Assembly: GCF_019679455.1 (NCBI RefSeq)
Contig: NZ_JAIEZQ010000002.1
Coordinates: 868,001 to 932,000, forward strand
Length of the DNA: 64,000 nt
Direction of reading: 5' to 3'
From: Nocardioides jiangsuensis
GTDB taxonomy: Bacteria; Actinomycetota; Actinomycetes; Propionibacteriales; Nocardioidaceae
This document shows, in pieces, positions 31,618-39,342 of this stretch; the first letter of the stretch is position 1, and every line of letters starts with the position of its first letter. The notes under the pieces are model-generated. The model saw nothing but the letters and a program-made list of their open reading frames with translations, had not been told where the DNA came from and made no database searches. The translations under genes were made by a program, and so were the position numbers.

Positions 31618-31664
31618 CCCCCGGCCGCGAACGACGCCGCACGACGCCGTACGCCCGGTGCGAC

Positions 31665-31700
31665 GGACGCCCCCACGACACCGCGTCGTGGGGGGCGTCC
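31665..31700. terminator. Terminator of ilvBNC
   Basis: A strong hairpin, GGACGCCCCCACGAC against GTCGTGGGGGGCGTCC, with one bulged G and a 5-nt loop, lies 47 bp after ilvC. There is no T-tract. The rest of the 319-bp ilvC-serA gap holds the serA operator and promoter and otherwise nothing recognisable. Confidence 0.7.
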
Positions 31701-31816
31701 TGCCACGTCGTCCGGCGTCTGGGCGACCCGTCGAGGGAGCCTCCGGGCTTCCACCGTCCTCTGCTCGCGGACCTCGTCGCCGAGGCCGCGCGGGAGTCCC
31801 GACGGGGCGTGTCGGG

Positions 31817-31849
31817 GATGTGAGACGGCTGGGGTCGATCGGGTAGAGT
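31817..31849 (+). promoter_or_regulatory. serA promoter overlapped by BCAA operator
   Basis: GATGTGAGACGG (31817-31828) matches the ilvB/leuB element at 11 of 12 positions. Its TGAGAC core also forms the likely -35 (31821-31826), 17 bp before a TAGAGT -10 box (31844-31849). A regulator bound here would block RNA polymerase, so repression is the simplest reading. The serA leader is then about 80 nt. Confidence 0.6.
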
Positions 31850-31936
31850 CGGCCCTCGGGCACAGCGTCGTGCACGGCCGCTCTCGCGAGACGAGAGCCA
31901 AGCCAGGACAAGCCGACCAACCGCAGAGGACAACTC

Positions 31937-33526
31937 GTGAGCAAGCCCGTCGTACTCATCGCCGAAGAGCTCAGCCCCGCCACCGTCGAGGCGCTGGGAC
32001 CCGACTTCGAGATCCGCACCTGCAACGGCGCCGACCGCGCCGAGCTGCTGCCCGCCATCGCCGACGTCGACGCGATCCTCGTCCGCAGCGCGACCAAGGT
32101 GGACGCCGAGGCGCTCGCCGCCGCGAGTCGCCTGAAGGTGATCGCCCGCGCCGGCGTCGGGCTCGACAACGTCGACGTCAAGGCCGCCACCCAGAGCGGC
32201 GTGATGGTCGTCAACGCGCCGACCTCGAACATCGTCTCCGCCGCCGAGCTCGCCGTCGCGCTGATGCTGGCCGCCGCGCGCCACGTCGCGCCGGCCAACG
32301 CCGCGCTGAAGAACGGCGAGTGGAAGCGCAGCAAGTACACCGGCATCGAGCTCTACGAGAAGACCGTCGGGATCGTCGGCCTCGGCCGGATCGGCGTGCT
32401 CGTCGCGCAGCGGCTCAGCGCCTTCGGGATGAAGGTCGTCGCCTACGACCCGTACGTGCAGGCCGGCCGGGCCGCCCAGATGGGCGTGCGGCTGGTCTCC
32501 CTCGACGAGCTCCTCGAGCAGGCCGACTTCATGTCGGTGCACCTGCCGAAGACCCCCGAGACCCTCGGCCTCATCGGCGAGGAGCAGCTCGCGAAGGTCA
32601 AGCCGAACCTGGTCCTGGTCAACGCCGCCCGCGGTGGCATCGTCGACGAGCAGGCCCTCTACAACGCCGTCAAGGAGGGACGCGTCGCCGCCGCCGGCCT
32701 CGACGTGTTCGCCTCCGAGCCGTGCACCGACAGCCCGCTGTTCGAGTTCGAGAACGTCGTGGCCACCCCGCACCTCGGTGCCTCCACCGACGAGGCGCAG
32801 GAGAAGGCCGGTGTCGCGGTCGCGAAGTCCGTGCGCCTCGCCCTCGGGGGCGAGCTCGTCCCCGACGCGGTCAACGTCCAGGGCGGCGTGATCGCCGAGG
32901 ACGTGCGTCCCGGCCTCCCGCTCACCGAGAAGCTCGGCCGGATCTTCACCGCGCTCGCCGGCGAGATCGCCCAGCAGCTCGACGTGGAGGTCCGCGGCGA
33001 GATCACCCAGTACGACGTCAAGGTGCTCGAGCTCGCGGCGCTCAAGGGCGTCTTCGGCGACGTGGTGGAGGAGCAGGTCTCCTACGTCAACGCGCCGCTG
33101 CTCGCGGCCGAGCGGGGTGTCGCCGTACGCCTGGTCACCGATGCGGAGAGCCCCGACCACCGCAACCTGATCACGCTGCGCGGCACGCTGTCTGACGGCA
33201 CGCAGGTCTCGGTCTCCGGCACCCTGGTCGGCATCGCTCAGCGTGAGCGCCTCGTCGAGGTCAACGGCTACGAGCTCGACATCGAGCCCACCGAGCACCT
33301 CGCGTTCTTCCGCTACAGCGACCGGCCCGGCATGGTCGGCACGGTCGGCCAGATCCTCGGCCAGGCCGACGTGAACATCGCCGGCATGCAGGTCGCCCGC
33401 GACACCAAGGGCGGCCACGCGCTCGTCGCGCTGTCCGTGGACTCGGCCATCGCGCCCGACGTCCTCGAGGAGATCAAGACCGCCATGGACGCCGAGTCCG
33501 TGCGCGCGGTCGACCTCACCGAGTAG
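31937..33526 (+). CDS. serA: D-3-phosphoglycerate dehydrogenase
   Basis: SerA makes 3-phosphohydroxypyruvate, the first step to serine. The 529-residue protein is the long actinobacterial form: substrate and NAD domains (GLGRIGVLVAQRL, VNAARGGIVDE, catalytic His in TPHLGAST), an intervening ASB domain from about residue 320, and a C-terminal ACT domain (FFRYSDRPGMVGTVGQIL) for serine feedback. Its position after ilvBNC and before leuB, plus the shared operator, suggests common control with branched-chain genes. Confidence 0.96.
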   Translation: MSKPVVLIAEELSPATVEALGPDFEIRTCNGADRAELLPAIADVDAILVRSATKVDAEALAAASRLKVIARAGVGLDNVDVKAATQSGVMVVNAPTSNIVSAAELAVALMLAAARHVAPANAALKNGEWKRSKYTGIELYEKTVGIVGLGRIGVLVAQRLSAFGMKVVAYDPYVQAGRAAQMGVRLVSLDELLEQADFMSVHLPKTPETLGLIGEEQLAKVKPNLVLVNAARGGIVDEQALYNAVKEGRVAAAGLDVFASEPCTDSPLFEFENVVATPHLGASTDEAQEKAGVAVAKSVRLALGGELVPDAVNVQGGVIAEDVRPGLPLTEKLGRIFTALAGEIAQQLDVEVRGEITQYDVKVLELAALKGVFGDVVEEQVSYVNAPLLAAERGVAVRLVTDAESPDHRNLITLRGTLSDGTQVSVSGTLVGIAQRERLVEVNGYELDIEPTEHLAFFRYSDRPGMVGTVGQILGQADVNIAGMQVARDTKGGHALVALSVDSAIAPDVLEEIKTAMDAESVRAVDLTE

Positions 33527-33548
33527 CCCCAGGCGGACTGACCACGTA

Positions 33549-33585
33549 CCCCGCCGGACCGCGCAGCGTCGCGGACCCGGCGGGG
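33549..33585. terminator. Bidirectional terminator between serA and mocR-like gene
   Basis: CCCCGCCGG (33549-33557) pairs with CCGGCGGGG (33577-33585), with an inner CCGCG/CGCGG stem. It lies 23 bp after serA and 36 bp from the end of the convergent gene. Confidence 0.7.
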
Positions 33586-33620
33586 TTCGTGCGTCCCGGG
33601 GAGTCCTGCGGCGGGAGTGG

Positions 33621-35054
33621 TCAGGCGACGAGCGGGTCCCGGCGGCCGGGGGTCGTCCGGTGGCGCTGCGCGTCCTGCCACGCCACCGCGAGCCGGGCCA
33701 CCGCCTCGGTCAGGTCCTCGGGGGAGCGGGTGTAGGGCAGCCGGAGGTAGCGCTCCAGCCCGCCCTCCGGGGCGAAGCTGGCCCCCGACGCCAGCAGCAC
33801 GTGCTGCCGCTCGGCGGCCGCGGTGAGCGCGGAGGAGAGCGGCGCCGGCAGCTCGCACCACAGCGCCAGCCCGCCGTGCGGCGGCGTGAACCGCCAGTCG
33901 GGGAGCCGGTCGGCCAGCGCCGCGACCAGAGCTGCCCGGGAGGTGCGCACCTGCTCGCGCCGCGCCGCGGTCACCTCCTGGTGCCGCTCCAGGAGCGCGG
34001 TCAGCGCGAGCTGCTCGAGCAGCGGGGCGCCGAGGTCCAGGCTGAGCCGGGCCGAGACCAGGGCACCGACCCGGTCGGCGGGGGCCCGCAGCCAGCCGAT
34101 CCGCAGCCCGCCCCAGTACGCCTTGCTCGCGCTGCCGACGCTCACCGCGTCCGAGGCGTGCGCACCGAACGGTGCCGGCATGGTCACGTCGTCGACGGCC
34201 ATCTCGGCCAGCGTCTCGTCGACCACCGCCACCGATCGGCCACGGTCCAGGGCGTGCGCGACGCGGGCCCGCTGCTCGTCGTCCATCAGGGCCCCGGTCG
34301 GGTTGTGGAAGTCCGGGATCAGGTACGCCAGCCGCGGCGAGACCTGGCGCACCGCGGCCCGGATGCCGTCGACGTCCCAGCCGGTCGGCTCGACCCCCAC
34401 CCCGGCGATGCGGGCGCCGGAGCGGCGCAGGGTGGCGATCGCGTTCGGGTAGGTCGGGCTCTCCACGAGCACCCGGTCCCCCACCCCGACGAGCGCCCGG
34501 GTGGCGACCGCGATCGCGGAGAGGGCGCCCGAGGTCACCACGATCTGCTCCGGGGAGGTCGGCAGGCCGCGCTCGTCGTACCGCCGGGCGACCGCCTCCC
34601 GGAGGGCGGGCAGCCCGGAGGGGTAGTACCCGGTGCCGGTCAGGAACGACGGGAGCTGCTCGACGGCGCGCTCGTAGGCGGCGGCCACGCCCGGAGGAGC
34701 GGGGGAGGCGGCGCAGGTGAGGTCGATGCTCTCCTCGGGGAAGTCGCCGGGGCTGAGCAGGTGGTCCTGCCGGCCGCCGCGTGCCGTGGGGAGCTGGGCG
34801 AGGCTGCCGGAGCCCTGGCGGGAGACGAGGTAGCCGCGCTCGCGGAGGCGACCGTAGGCGCGGGTCACCGTGGTGCGGCTGACGCCGAGGCGGGTGGTGA
34901 GCTCGCGCTCGCTGGGCAGGCGGGTGCCGACCGTGATCCGGCCGTCGGAGATCAGCATCCGCAGGCCGTCGGCGAGACCGACGTACGCCGGGCTGCGGTC
35001 GAGCGCGGGGCCGAGCAGGGTGGCCACCCGCGCCGCGGAGATCGAGCGTTCCAT
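33621..35054 (-). CDS. MocR-type regulator (GntR HTH fused to aminotransferase), YczR-like
   Basis: The 477-residue protein has an N-terminal GntR winged HTH (RLPSERELTTRLGVSRTTVTRAYGRL, about 45-70) and a fold-type I aminotransferase domain with NPTG and the PLP lysine in SASKAYWGG near residue 317. Such proteins sense PLP or its adducts. It diverges from a YczE-type membrane gene, a pairing known for the YczR subgroup, so it probably controls that gene and itself. ATG 35054 has GAGAG upstream; GTG 35063 is an alternative. Confidence 0.88.
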   Translation of the reverse strand: MERSISAARVATLLGPALDRSPAYVGLADGLRMLISDGRITVGTRLPSERELTTRLGVSRTTVTRAYGRLRERGYLVSRQGSGSLAQLPTARGGRQDHLLSPGDFPEESIDLTCAASPAPPGVAAAYERAVEQLPSFLTGTGYYPSGLPALREAVARRYDERGLPTSPEQIVVTSGALSAIAVATRALVGVGDRVLVESPTYPNAIATLRRSGARIAGVGVEPTGWDVDGIRAAVRQVSPRLAYLIPDFHNPTGALMDDEQRARVAHALDRGRSVAVVDETLAEMAVDDVTMPAPFGAHASDAVSVGSASKAYWGGLRIGWLRAPADRVGALVSARLSLDLGAPLLEQLALTALLERHQEVTAARREQVRTSRAALVAALADRLPDWRFTPPHGGLALWCELPAPLSSALTAAAERQHVLLASGASFAPEGGLERYLRLPYTRSPEDLTEAVARLAVAWQDAQRHRTTPGRRDPLVA

Positions 35055-35072
35055 GCAGACCACTCTCGCAGA

Positions 35073-35097
35073 ATTGGCTATTCATGAACAGGCCAAT
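35073..35097. promoter_or_regulatory. Palindromic operator between mocR-like and yczE-like genes
   Basis: ATTGGC (35073-35078) and GCCAAT (35092-35097) form an inverted repeat around the palindrome TTCATGAA (35081-35088). It lies between two divergent starts only 62 bp apart, so it is the likely binding site of the MocR-type protein. It also argues against ATG 35084, which lies inside it. Confidence 0.55.
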
Positions 35098-35116
35098 CTC
35101 GCGAAGAATCGAGCGC

Positions 35117-35806
35117 ATGACCACGACCACGATCACCAGCATCCCGCGTACGGCGCCGCAGCTCGCCGTGCTGTCCCCGCTCGCCCAGCTCCGGGCCGGC
35201 CGGCTGACCCGCCGTCTGACCCAGCTCGCGGTCGGGCTCGTGCTCTACGGCGTCTCGATGGCGATGATGGTGCGCGGCGGCCTCGGCCTCGACCCGTGGG
35301 ACGTCTTCCACTACGGGGTGGCGTCGGGGATCCCGCTGAGCTTCGGCGGCGTGGTGATCGTGACCGGCGTCGCCGTGCTCCTGCTCTGGATCCCGCTGCG
35401 GCAGATGCCCGGCCTCGGCACCGTCGCCAACGCGGTCCTGATCGGGCTGGCCACCGACGCCGCCCTGGCCGTGCTCGTCTCCCCGGAGGCGTTCGCGGGA
35501 CGGCTGGGCCTGCTGCTCGGGGGAGTGGCGCTGAACGGGCTGGCCACCGCGCTCTACATCGGGTCGCAGTTCGGACCCGGCCCGCGGGACGGGCTGATGA
35601 CCGGGCTGGTGCGCCGGACCGGCCTGTCCGTGCGGCTGGTGCGGACGTCGATCGAGGTGAGCGTGGTCGCCGTCGGGTGGCTGCTCGGCGGCGTGGTCGG
35701 TGCCGGGACCGTGCTCTACGCGCTCGCGATCGGCCCGCTGGTGCAGCTGCTGCTGCCGCGGTTCATCGTCGACCTCGAGCCGGCCGACCGCTCGGACGTG
35801 CAGTAA
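35117..35806 (+). CDS. YczE/YitT-type membrane protein
   Basis: A 229-residue integral membrane protein with about five hydrophobic segments (LAVGLVLYGVSMAMMV; FGGVVIVTGVAVLLLWI; TVANAVLIGLATDAALAVLV; LGLLLGGVALNGLATALYIG; VVAVGWLLGGVVGAGTVLYALAIGP) and the family's GLGLDPWDVFHYG motif. Function is unknown; homologues pair with MocR regulators. I use ATG 35117 with a weak GAAG site; ATG 35084 lies inside the operator. Confidence 0.8.
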   Translation: MTTTTITSIPRTAPQLAVLSPLAQLRAGRLTRRLTQLAVGLVLYGVSMAMMVRGGLGLDPWDVFHYGVASGIPLSFGGVVIVTGVAVLLLWIPLRQMPGLGTVANAVLIGLATDAALAVLVSPEAFAGRLGLLLGGVALNGLATALYIGSQFGPGPRDGLMTGLVRRTGLSVRLVRTSIEVSVVAVGWLLGGVVGAGTVLYALAIGPLVQLLLPRFIVDLEPADRSDVQ

Positions 35807-35883
35807 CGGCGCCGTACGGCCCGGGCCACGCCCGGCGGGCCCGGCTCGGCCCGGCGAGTGCGCGTCGGAGTGGCGCCCGGTGG

Positions 35884-36450
35884 TCAGCGCTTGGTGGCGA
35901 TGAGCACGGAGGCGTCGGAGGCCACCATCACCTCGACGGTGGTGAACCGCTCGTCGGTCAGCCACTGCTCCCGGAGCACGTCGACGCGACCCTCGTAGAT
36001 CGGCGGCCAGGACGAGCACGGCGTGAAGTCGTCGAGCACCACGATGCCGCCGGGCTCGACGAGGTCGACGATCGCGTCGGCGCCGCTGGTCTTCGGCTCC
36101 CGCGCGTCGAGGAAGAGCAGGGAGAACGGCCCCCGGTCGAGCAGCGTCGACCAGTCGGCGGAGACCACCTCGACCTGGTCGTCGTCGGCGAAGATCCCGG
36201 AGGCGGCCTTGGCCAGCTTGGGGTCGAGCTCGGCGGTGAGGATGGTGGCGTCGCCGCGTACGCCGCTGCGCAGCCAGGCCGTGCCGACGCCGCAGCCGGT
36301 GCCGAACTCCGCGAGCGTCCCGGTGCGGGTCGCGGCGAGGGCGGCGAGCAGGCGGCCGGTCTCGTTGCGGCAGAAGGAGACGTAGCCGCTCTTGCGCGAG
36401 ACGTCGAACGCCCGGGACACGACGGGGGGAAGCTCGGGAGGGGCGCTCAT
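35884..36450 (-). CDS. SAM-dependent O-methyltransferase (class I)
   Basis: The 188-residue protein has the SAM motif FGTGCGVGTAWL, an acidic end of strand two (TAELDPKL), the motif VSADWSTLL and LLFLDAREPK, then DDFTP. The pattern fits the small cation-dependent O-methyltransferase family. Substrate is unknown. It converges with the yczE-like gene, 77 bp away. Confidence 0.78.
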   Translation of the reverse strand: MSAPPELPPVVSRAFDVSRKSGYVSFCRNETGRLLAALAATRTGTLAEFGTGCGVGTAWLRSGVRGDATILTAELDPKLAKAASGIFADDDQVEVVSADWSTLLDRGPFSLLFLDAREPKTSGADAIVDLVEPGGIVVLDDFTPCSSWPPIYEGRVDVLREQWLTDERFTTVEVMVASDASVLIATKR

Positions 36451-36498
36451 GCGAGCAGTCTCTCAAACCAGTCGGTAACGTCCAGTGATTGGATTCCT

Positions 36499-36517
36499 GT
36501 CCCAGGATGTGGGACGG
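36499..36517 (+). promoter_or_regulatory. BCAA operator upstream of leuB leader (best palindrome)
   Basis: GTCCCA-GGATG-TGGGAC (36499-36515) is a perfect 6-bp inverted repeat and contains GATGTGGGACGG (36506-36517), identical to the ilvB element. A further GGGACA lies at 36520-36525. It is 38 bp upstream of a TACTCT -10 box. I infer a dimer site for an IclR-type regulator such as the NdgR-like protein in this window. Confidence 0.6.
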
Positions 36518-36554
36518 GTGGGACAACGTCCGGACAGCGCCGACGGTCTCCCGT

Positions 36555-36560
36555 TACTCT
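36555..36560 (+). promoter_or_regulatory. -10 box of the leuB leader
   Basis: TACTCT fits TANNNT, with CGGACA 18 bp upstream as a possible -35 (36531-36536). It is 10 nt before the leader peptide ATG, so the leader is nearly leaderless. Confidence 0.45.
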
Positions 36561-36570
36561 TGCTTGCATC

Positions 36571-36618
36571 ATGCGGAGCTTCTTCGTACTTATCAGCCGC
36601 CGTGGCGGGGCCTCTTAA
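36571..36618 (+). CDS. leuB leader peptide (15 aa)
   Basis: [15 protein letters not shown] has a run GTA CTT ATC (Val-Leu-Ile) with two codons unusual for this genome. The 438-bp stretch between the methyltransferase gene and the 41-aa gene holds this leader and several hairpins, for example GCGGAGTTC (36635-36643) against GAAcCTCCGC (36664-36673), and AGTAC-GAA-GTACT (36681-36693). No U-tract is present, so control might use Rho or translation instead. No T-box motif (TGGNACCGCG) was found. Confidence 0.6.
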   Translation: MRSFFVLISRRGGAS

Positions 36619-36888
36619 GTAAGGCCACCTCGCCGCGGAGTTCGGCATGTCTGGCCCTACGAAGAACCTCCGCAGCGAGTAGTACGAAGTACTGCATCAC
36701 CTGCACTCTCGTCAGAGAGCCCCTCGCGTCGCGCGACCCGCGCTCGAGGATCGCGTCTCATCGGCTCGCAGCGGAGCATCCACCTCAGGATCACCGGCAC
36801 GGGAACCCCGTGCGATCTGCTGCAGCACCCCCGACAAAGACACCCGCGTCGCCCGTCGCGACGCACCGATCCTCGATGGAGCAAAGCC

Positions 36889-37014
36889 ATGTACGACATG
36901 TACCCCGAGTGGGGCCCGGCCCGGCACGACCTCTACAGCACGGAGAACGAGGCCGCCCTGCAGGCGTCTCTCGACCTGCGGGACAACGGGGGGCAGCGCC
37001 CCGACGACAACTAG
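36889..37014 (+). CDS. Small protein of 41 aa upstream of leuB
   Basis: The frame encodes [20 protein letters not shown] followed by 21 more residues ending in DDN. GGAG lies 8 nt before the ATG and the stop is 11 nt before leuB, so it should be the first full gene of the leuB transcript. The peptide is acidic, tyrosine-rich at the start, with no membrane segment. Function is unknown; it could be a real small protein or a translational-coupling frame. Its clean ribosome site and spacing favour a real gene. Confidence 0.6.
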   Translation: MYDMYPEWGPARHDLYSTENEAALQASLDLRDNGGQRPDDN

Positions 37015-37025
37015 AGTCGCCTCCC

Positions 37026-38078
37026 ATGACGCAGTCCCTGAAGCTCGCCGTGATCCCCGGCGACGGCATCGGTCCCGAGGTCACCGCCGAGGCGCTCAAG
37101 GTCCTCGAGCAGGCGGCCCCGGCCGACGTGAAGTTCGAGCCCACCCGCTACGACCTCGGCGCCGAGCGCTACCTCGCCACCGGCGAGGTGCTGCCCGACT
37201 CGGTGCTCGCCGAGATCCGCCGGCACGACGCCATCCTGCTGGGCGCGGTCGGCGGCAGGCCGGGTGACCCGAACCTGCCGCCGGGAATCCTCGAGCGCGG
37301 GCTCCTGCTGCGTCTCCGTTTCGAGCTCGACCACTACGTGAACCTGCGTCCCTCGCGGATCTTCCCCGGTGCGACGTCGCCGCTCGCCGACCCCGGCGAC
37401 GTCGACTTCGTGGTCGTCCGCGAGGGGACGGAGGGTCCGTACGTCGGCAACGGCGGCGCGCTGCGCGTCGGCACCCCCGCCGAGATCGCCACCGAGGTCA
37501 GCGTGAACACCGCCTTCGGGGTGGAGCGCGTGGTCCGCGACGCGTTCGCCCGGGCCGCCAAGCGTCCCCGCAAGAAGCTGACCCTGGTGCACAAGACCAA
37601 CGTGCTCGTCCACGCCGGCGCGGTCTGGTCGCGGCTCGTCACCGAGGTCGGCCGGGAGTTCCCCGACGTCACCGTCGACTACCTGCACGTGGACGCCGCC
37701 ACCATCTTCCTGACCACCGACCCGGGCCGGTTCGACGTGATCGTCACCGACAACCTGTTCGGCGACATCCTCACCGACCTCGCCGCCGCGATCACCGGGG
37801 GCATCGGCCTCGCCGCGAGCGGGAACGTCAACCCCGACCGCACGGCGCCGAGCATGTTCGAGCCCGTGCACGGCTCGGCCCCCGACATCGCCGGGCAGCA
37901 GAAGGCCGACCCGACGGCGGCGATCCTGTCCGTCGCGCTGCTGCTGGAGCACCTCGGACTCGACGACGCGGCCCGGACGGTCGAGGACGCTGTGGTCGCG
38001 GACCTCGCCGCGCGCGGCAGCGCCCCGCGGCGTACGTCGGAGATCGGCGACGCCATCGCGGCGCGAGTAGCCGGCTGA
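37026..38078 (+). CDS. leuB: 3-isopropylmalate dehydrogenase
   Basis: LeuB oxidatively decarboxylates 3-isopropylmalate in leucine synthesis. The 350-residue protein has the start GDGIGPEV, the substrate loop [23 protein letters not shown], the catalytic Lys region HKTN and Tyr/Asp motif [11 protein letters not shown], and the NAD-type motif [10 protein letters not shown]. It lies downstream of a leader peptide and a 41-aa gene. Confidence 0.96.
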   Translation: MTQSLKLAVIPGDGIGPEVTAEALKVLEQAAPADVKFEPTRYDLGAERYLATGEVLPDSVLAEIRRHDAILLGAVGGRPGDPNLPPGILERGLLLRLRFELDHYVNLRPSRIFPGATSPLADPGDVDFVVVREGTEGPYVGNGGALRVGTPAEIATEVSVNTAFGVERVVRDAFARAAKRPRKKLTLVHKTNVLVHAGAVWSRLVTEVGREFPDVTVDYLHVDAATIFLTTDPGRFDVIVTDNLFGDILTDLAAAITGGIGLAASGNVNPDRTAPSMFEPVHGSAPDIAGQQKADPTAAILSVALLLEHLGLDDAARTVEDAVVADLAARGSAPRRTSEIGDAIAARVAG

Positions 38079-38116
38079 GCCTGCCCTCAGCCCTCACTCG
38101 CCCGCGAAAGGTTCGG

Positions 38117-38122
38117 TACCGT
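38117..38122 (+). promoter_or_regulatory. -10 box of ilvE, leaderless
   Basis: TACCGT fits TANNNT and ends 7 nt before ATG 38130. This supports ATG 38130 over the in-frame GTG 38121, which lies in the box. Confidence 0.45.
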
Positions 38123-38129
38123 GCACCCC

Positions 38130-39248
38130 ATGGAAAGCGCGCCCCAGCAGAGCCCCCAGCAGAGCCCCCTGCAGATCACCGTCGAGCCGACGTCCCACCC
38201 CGTGAGTCCCGACCGGCTCGCCGAGATCCTCGCCAGCCCCGGCTTCGGCGTGCACTTCACCGACCACATGTACGTGGCCGAGTGGACCCCCGACAAGGGC
38301 TGGCACGACGCCCGGGTCACGGAGTACGGCCCGATCTCGATGGACCCGGCGACCGCGGTGCTGCACTACGCGCAGGAGATCTTCGAGGGGATGAAGGCCT
38401 ATCGCCACGACGACGGGTCGGTGTGGACCTTCCGCCCGGAGCAGAACGCACAGCGGATGATCCGCTCCGCGCGGCGGCTGGCGCTGCCCGAGCTGCCGGT
38501 GCACGACTTCGTGGCCGCGGTCGACGCGCTGGTCCGTGAGGACGAGCAGTGGGTCCCCGACGCGGCGGGGGAGAAGAGCCTCTACCTGCGGCCGTTCATG
38601 TTCGCCTCCGAGAAGTTCCTCGGGGTGCGCCCGGCCAAGCACGTCACCTTCATGGTGATCGCCTCGCCCGCCGGCGCGTACTTCGCCAAGGGCCTGAAGC
38701 CGGTGTCGATCTGGCTCAGCGAGCACTACTCGCGCGCCGGTGTCGGGGGCACGGGGGCGGCCAAGACCGGCGGCAACTACGCCAGCTCGCTCCTCGCGCA
38801 GCAGGAGGCGCTCGAGCACGGCTGCGACCAGGTCGCCTTCCTCGACACCGTGGACCGGAAGTGGGTCGAGGAGCTCGGCGGGATGAACCTCTACTTCGTC
38901 CACGACGACGGGACCGTCGTCACCCCCGAGCTCTCCGGCACGATCCTCGAGGGCATCACCCGCTCCTCGATCCTCGAGCTCTGCCGCCGGCTCGGCGCGA
39001 AGGTCGAGGAGCGCCGGATCTCCATCGACGAGTGGCGCGACGGCGTCGCCTCCGGCCGGATCACCGAGGTGTTCGCCTGCGGCACCGCCGCCGTGGTCAC
39101 CCCGGTGGGCACCCTGCGCTGGAACGGTGGGGAGGTCGGCCGCGGCGAGGAGACCGGGCCGATGACCCAGCAGATCCGGCAGGCCCTCGTCGACATCCAG
39201 TACGGCCGCGCGGAGGACACCTTCGGCTGGATGCACCGGGTCGTCTGA
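38130..39248 (+). CDS. ilvE: Branched-chain amino acid aminotransferase
   Basis: IlvE carries out the last step of valine, leucine and isoleucine synthesis. The 372-residue fold-type IV PLP enzyme has YAQEIFEGMKAYR, LYLRPFMF, the PLP lysine in GAAKTGGNYASSL and the phosphate-binding ACGTAAVVTPVG. It follows leuB by 51 bp and seems to have its own promoter. Confidence 0.96.
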   Translation: MESAPQQSPQQSPLQITVEPTSHPVSPDRLAEILASPGFGVHFTDHMYVAEWTPDKGWHDARVTEYGPISMDPATAVLHYAQEIFEGMKAYRHDDGSVWTFRPEQNAQRMIRSARRLALPELPVHDFVAAVDALVREDEQWVPDAAGEKSLYLRPFMFASEKFLGVRPAKHVTFMVIASPAGAYFAKGLKPVSIWLSEHYSRAGVGGTGAAKTGGNYASSLLAQQEALEHGCDQVAFLDTVDRKWVEELGGMNLYFVHDDGTVVTPELSGTILEGITRSSILELCRRLGAKVEERRISIDEWRDGVASGRITEVFACGTAAVVTPVGTLRWNGGEVGRGEETGPMTQQIRQALVDIQYGRAEDTFGWMHRVV

Positions 39249-39330
39249 GCGCCACGAACCGGGTCGGAGCGGTCCGGACCGGGTGCGTGCGACGCGCCAC
39301 GGCAGGCCCGGGACGCCCGGGGTGCTCGGT

Positions 39331-39336
39331 TACGGT
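39331..39336 (+). promoter_or_regulatory. -10 box of kinase gene, leaderless
   Basis: TACGGT fits TANNNT and is 6 nt before GTG 39343. This decides the start, since the frame is open further upstream. Confidence 0.45.
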
Positions 39337-39342
39337 AGTGCG

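Noticed and set aside
36450-36889. T-box riboswitch upstream of leuB
   Set aside because: No TGGNACCGCG antiterminator motif or U-tract terminator was found; a leader peptide explains the region better.
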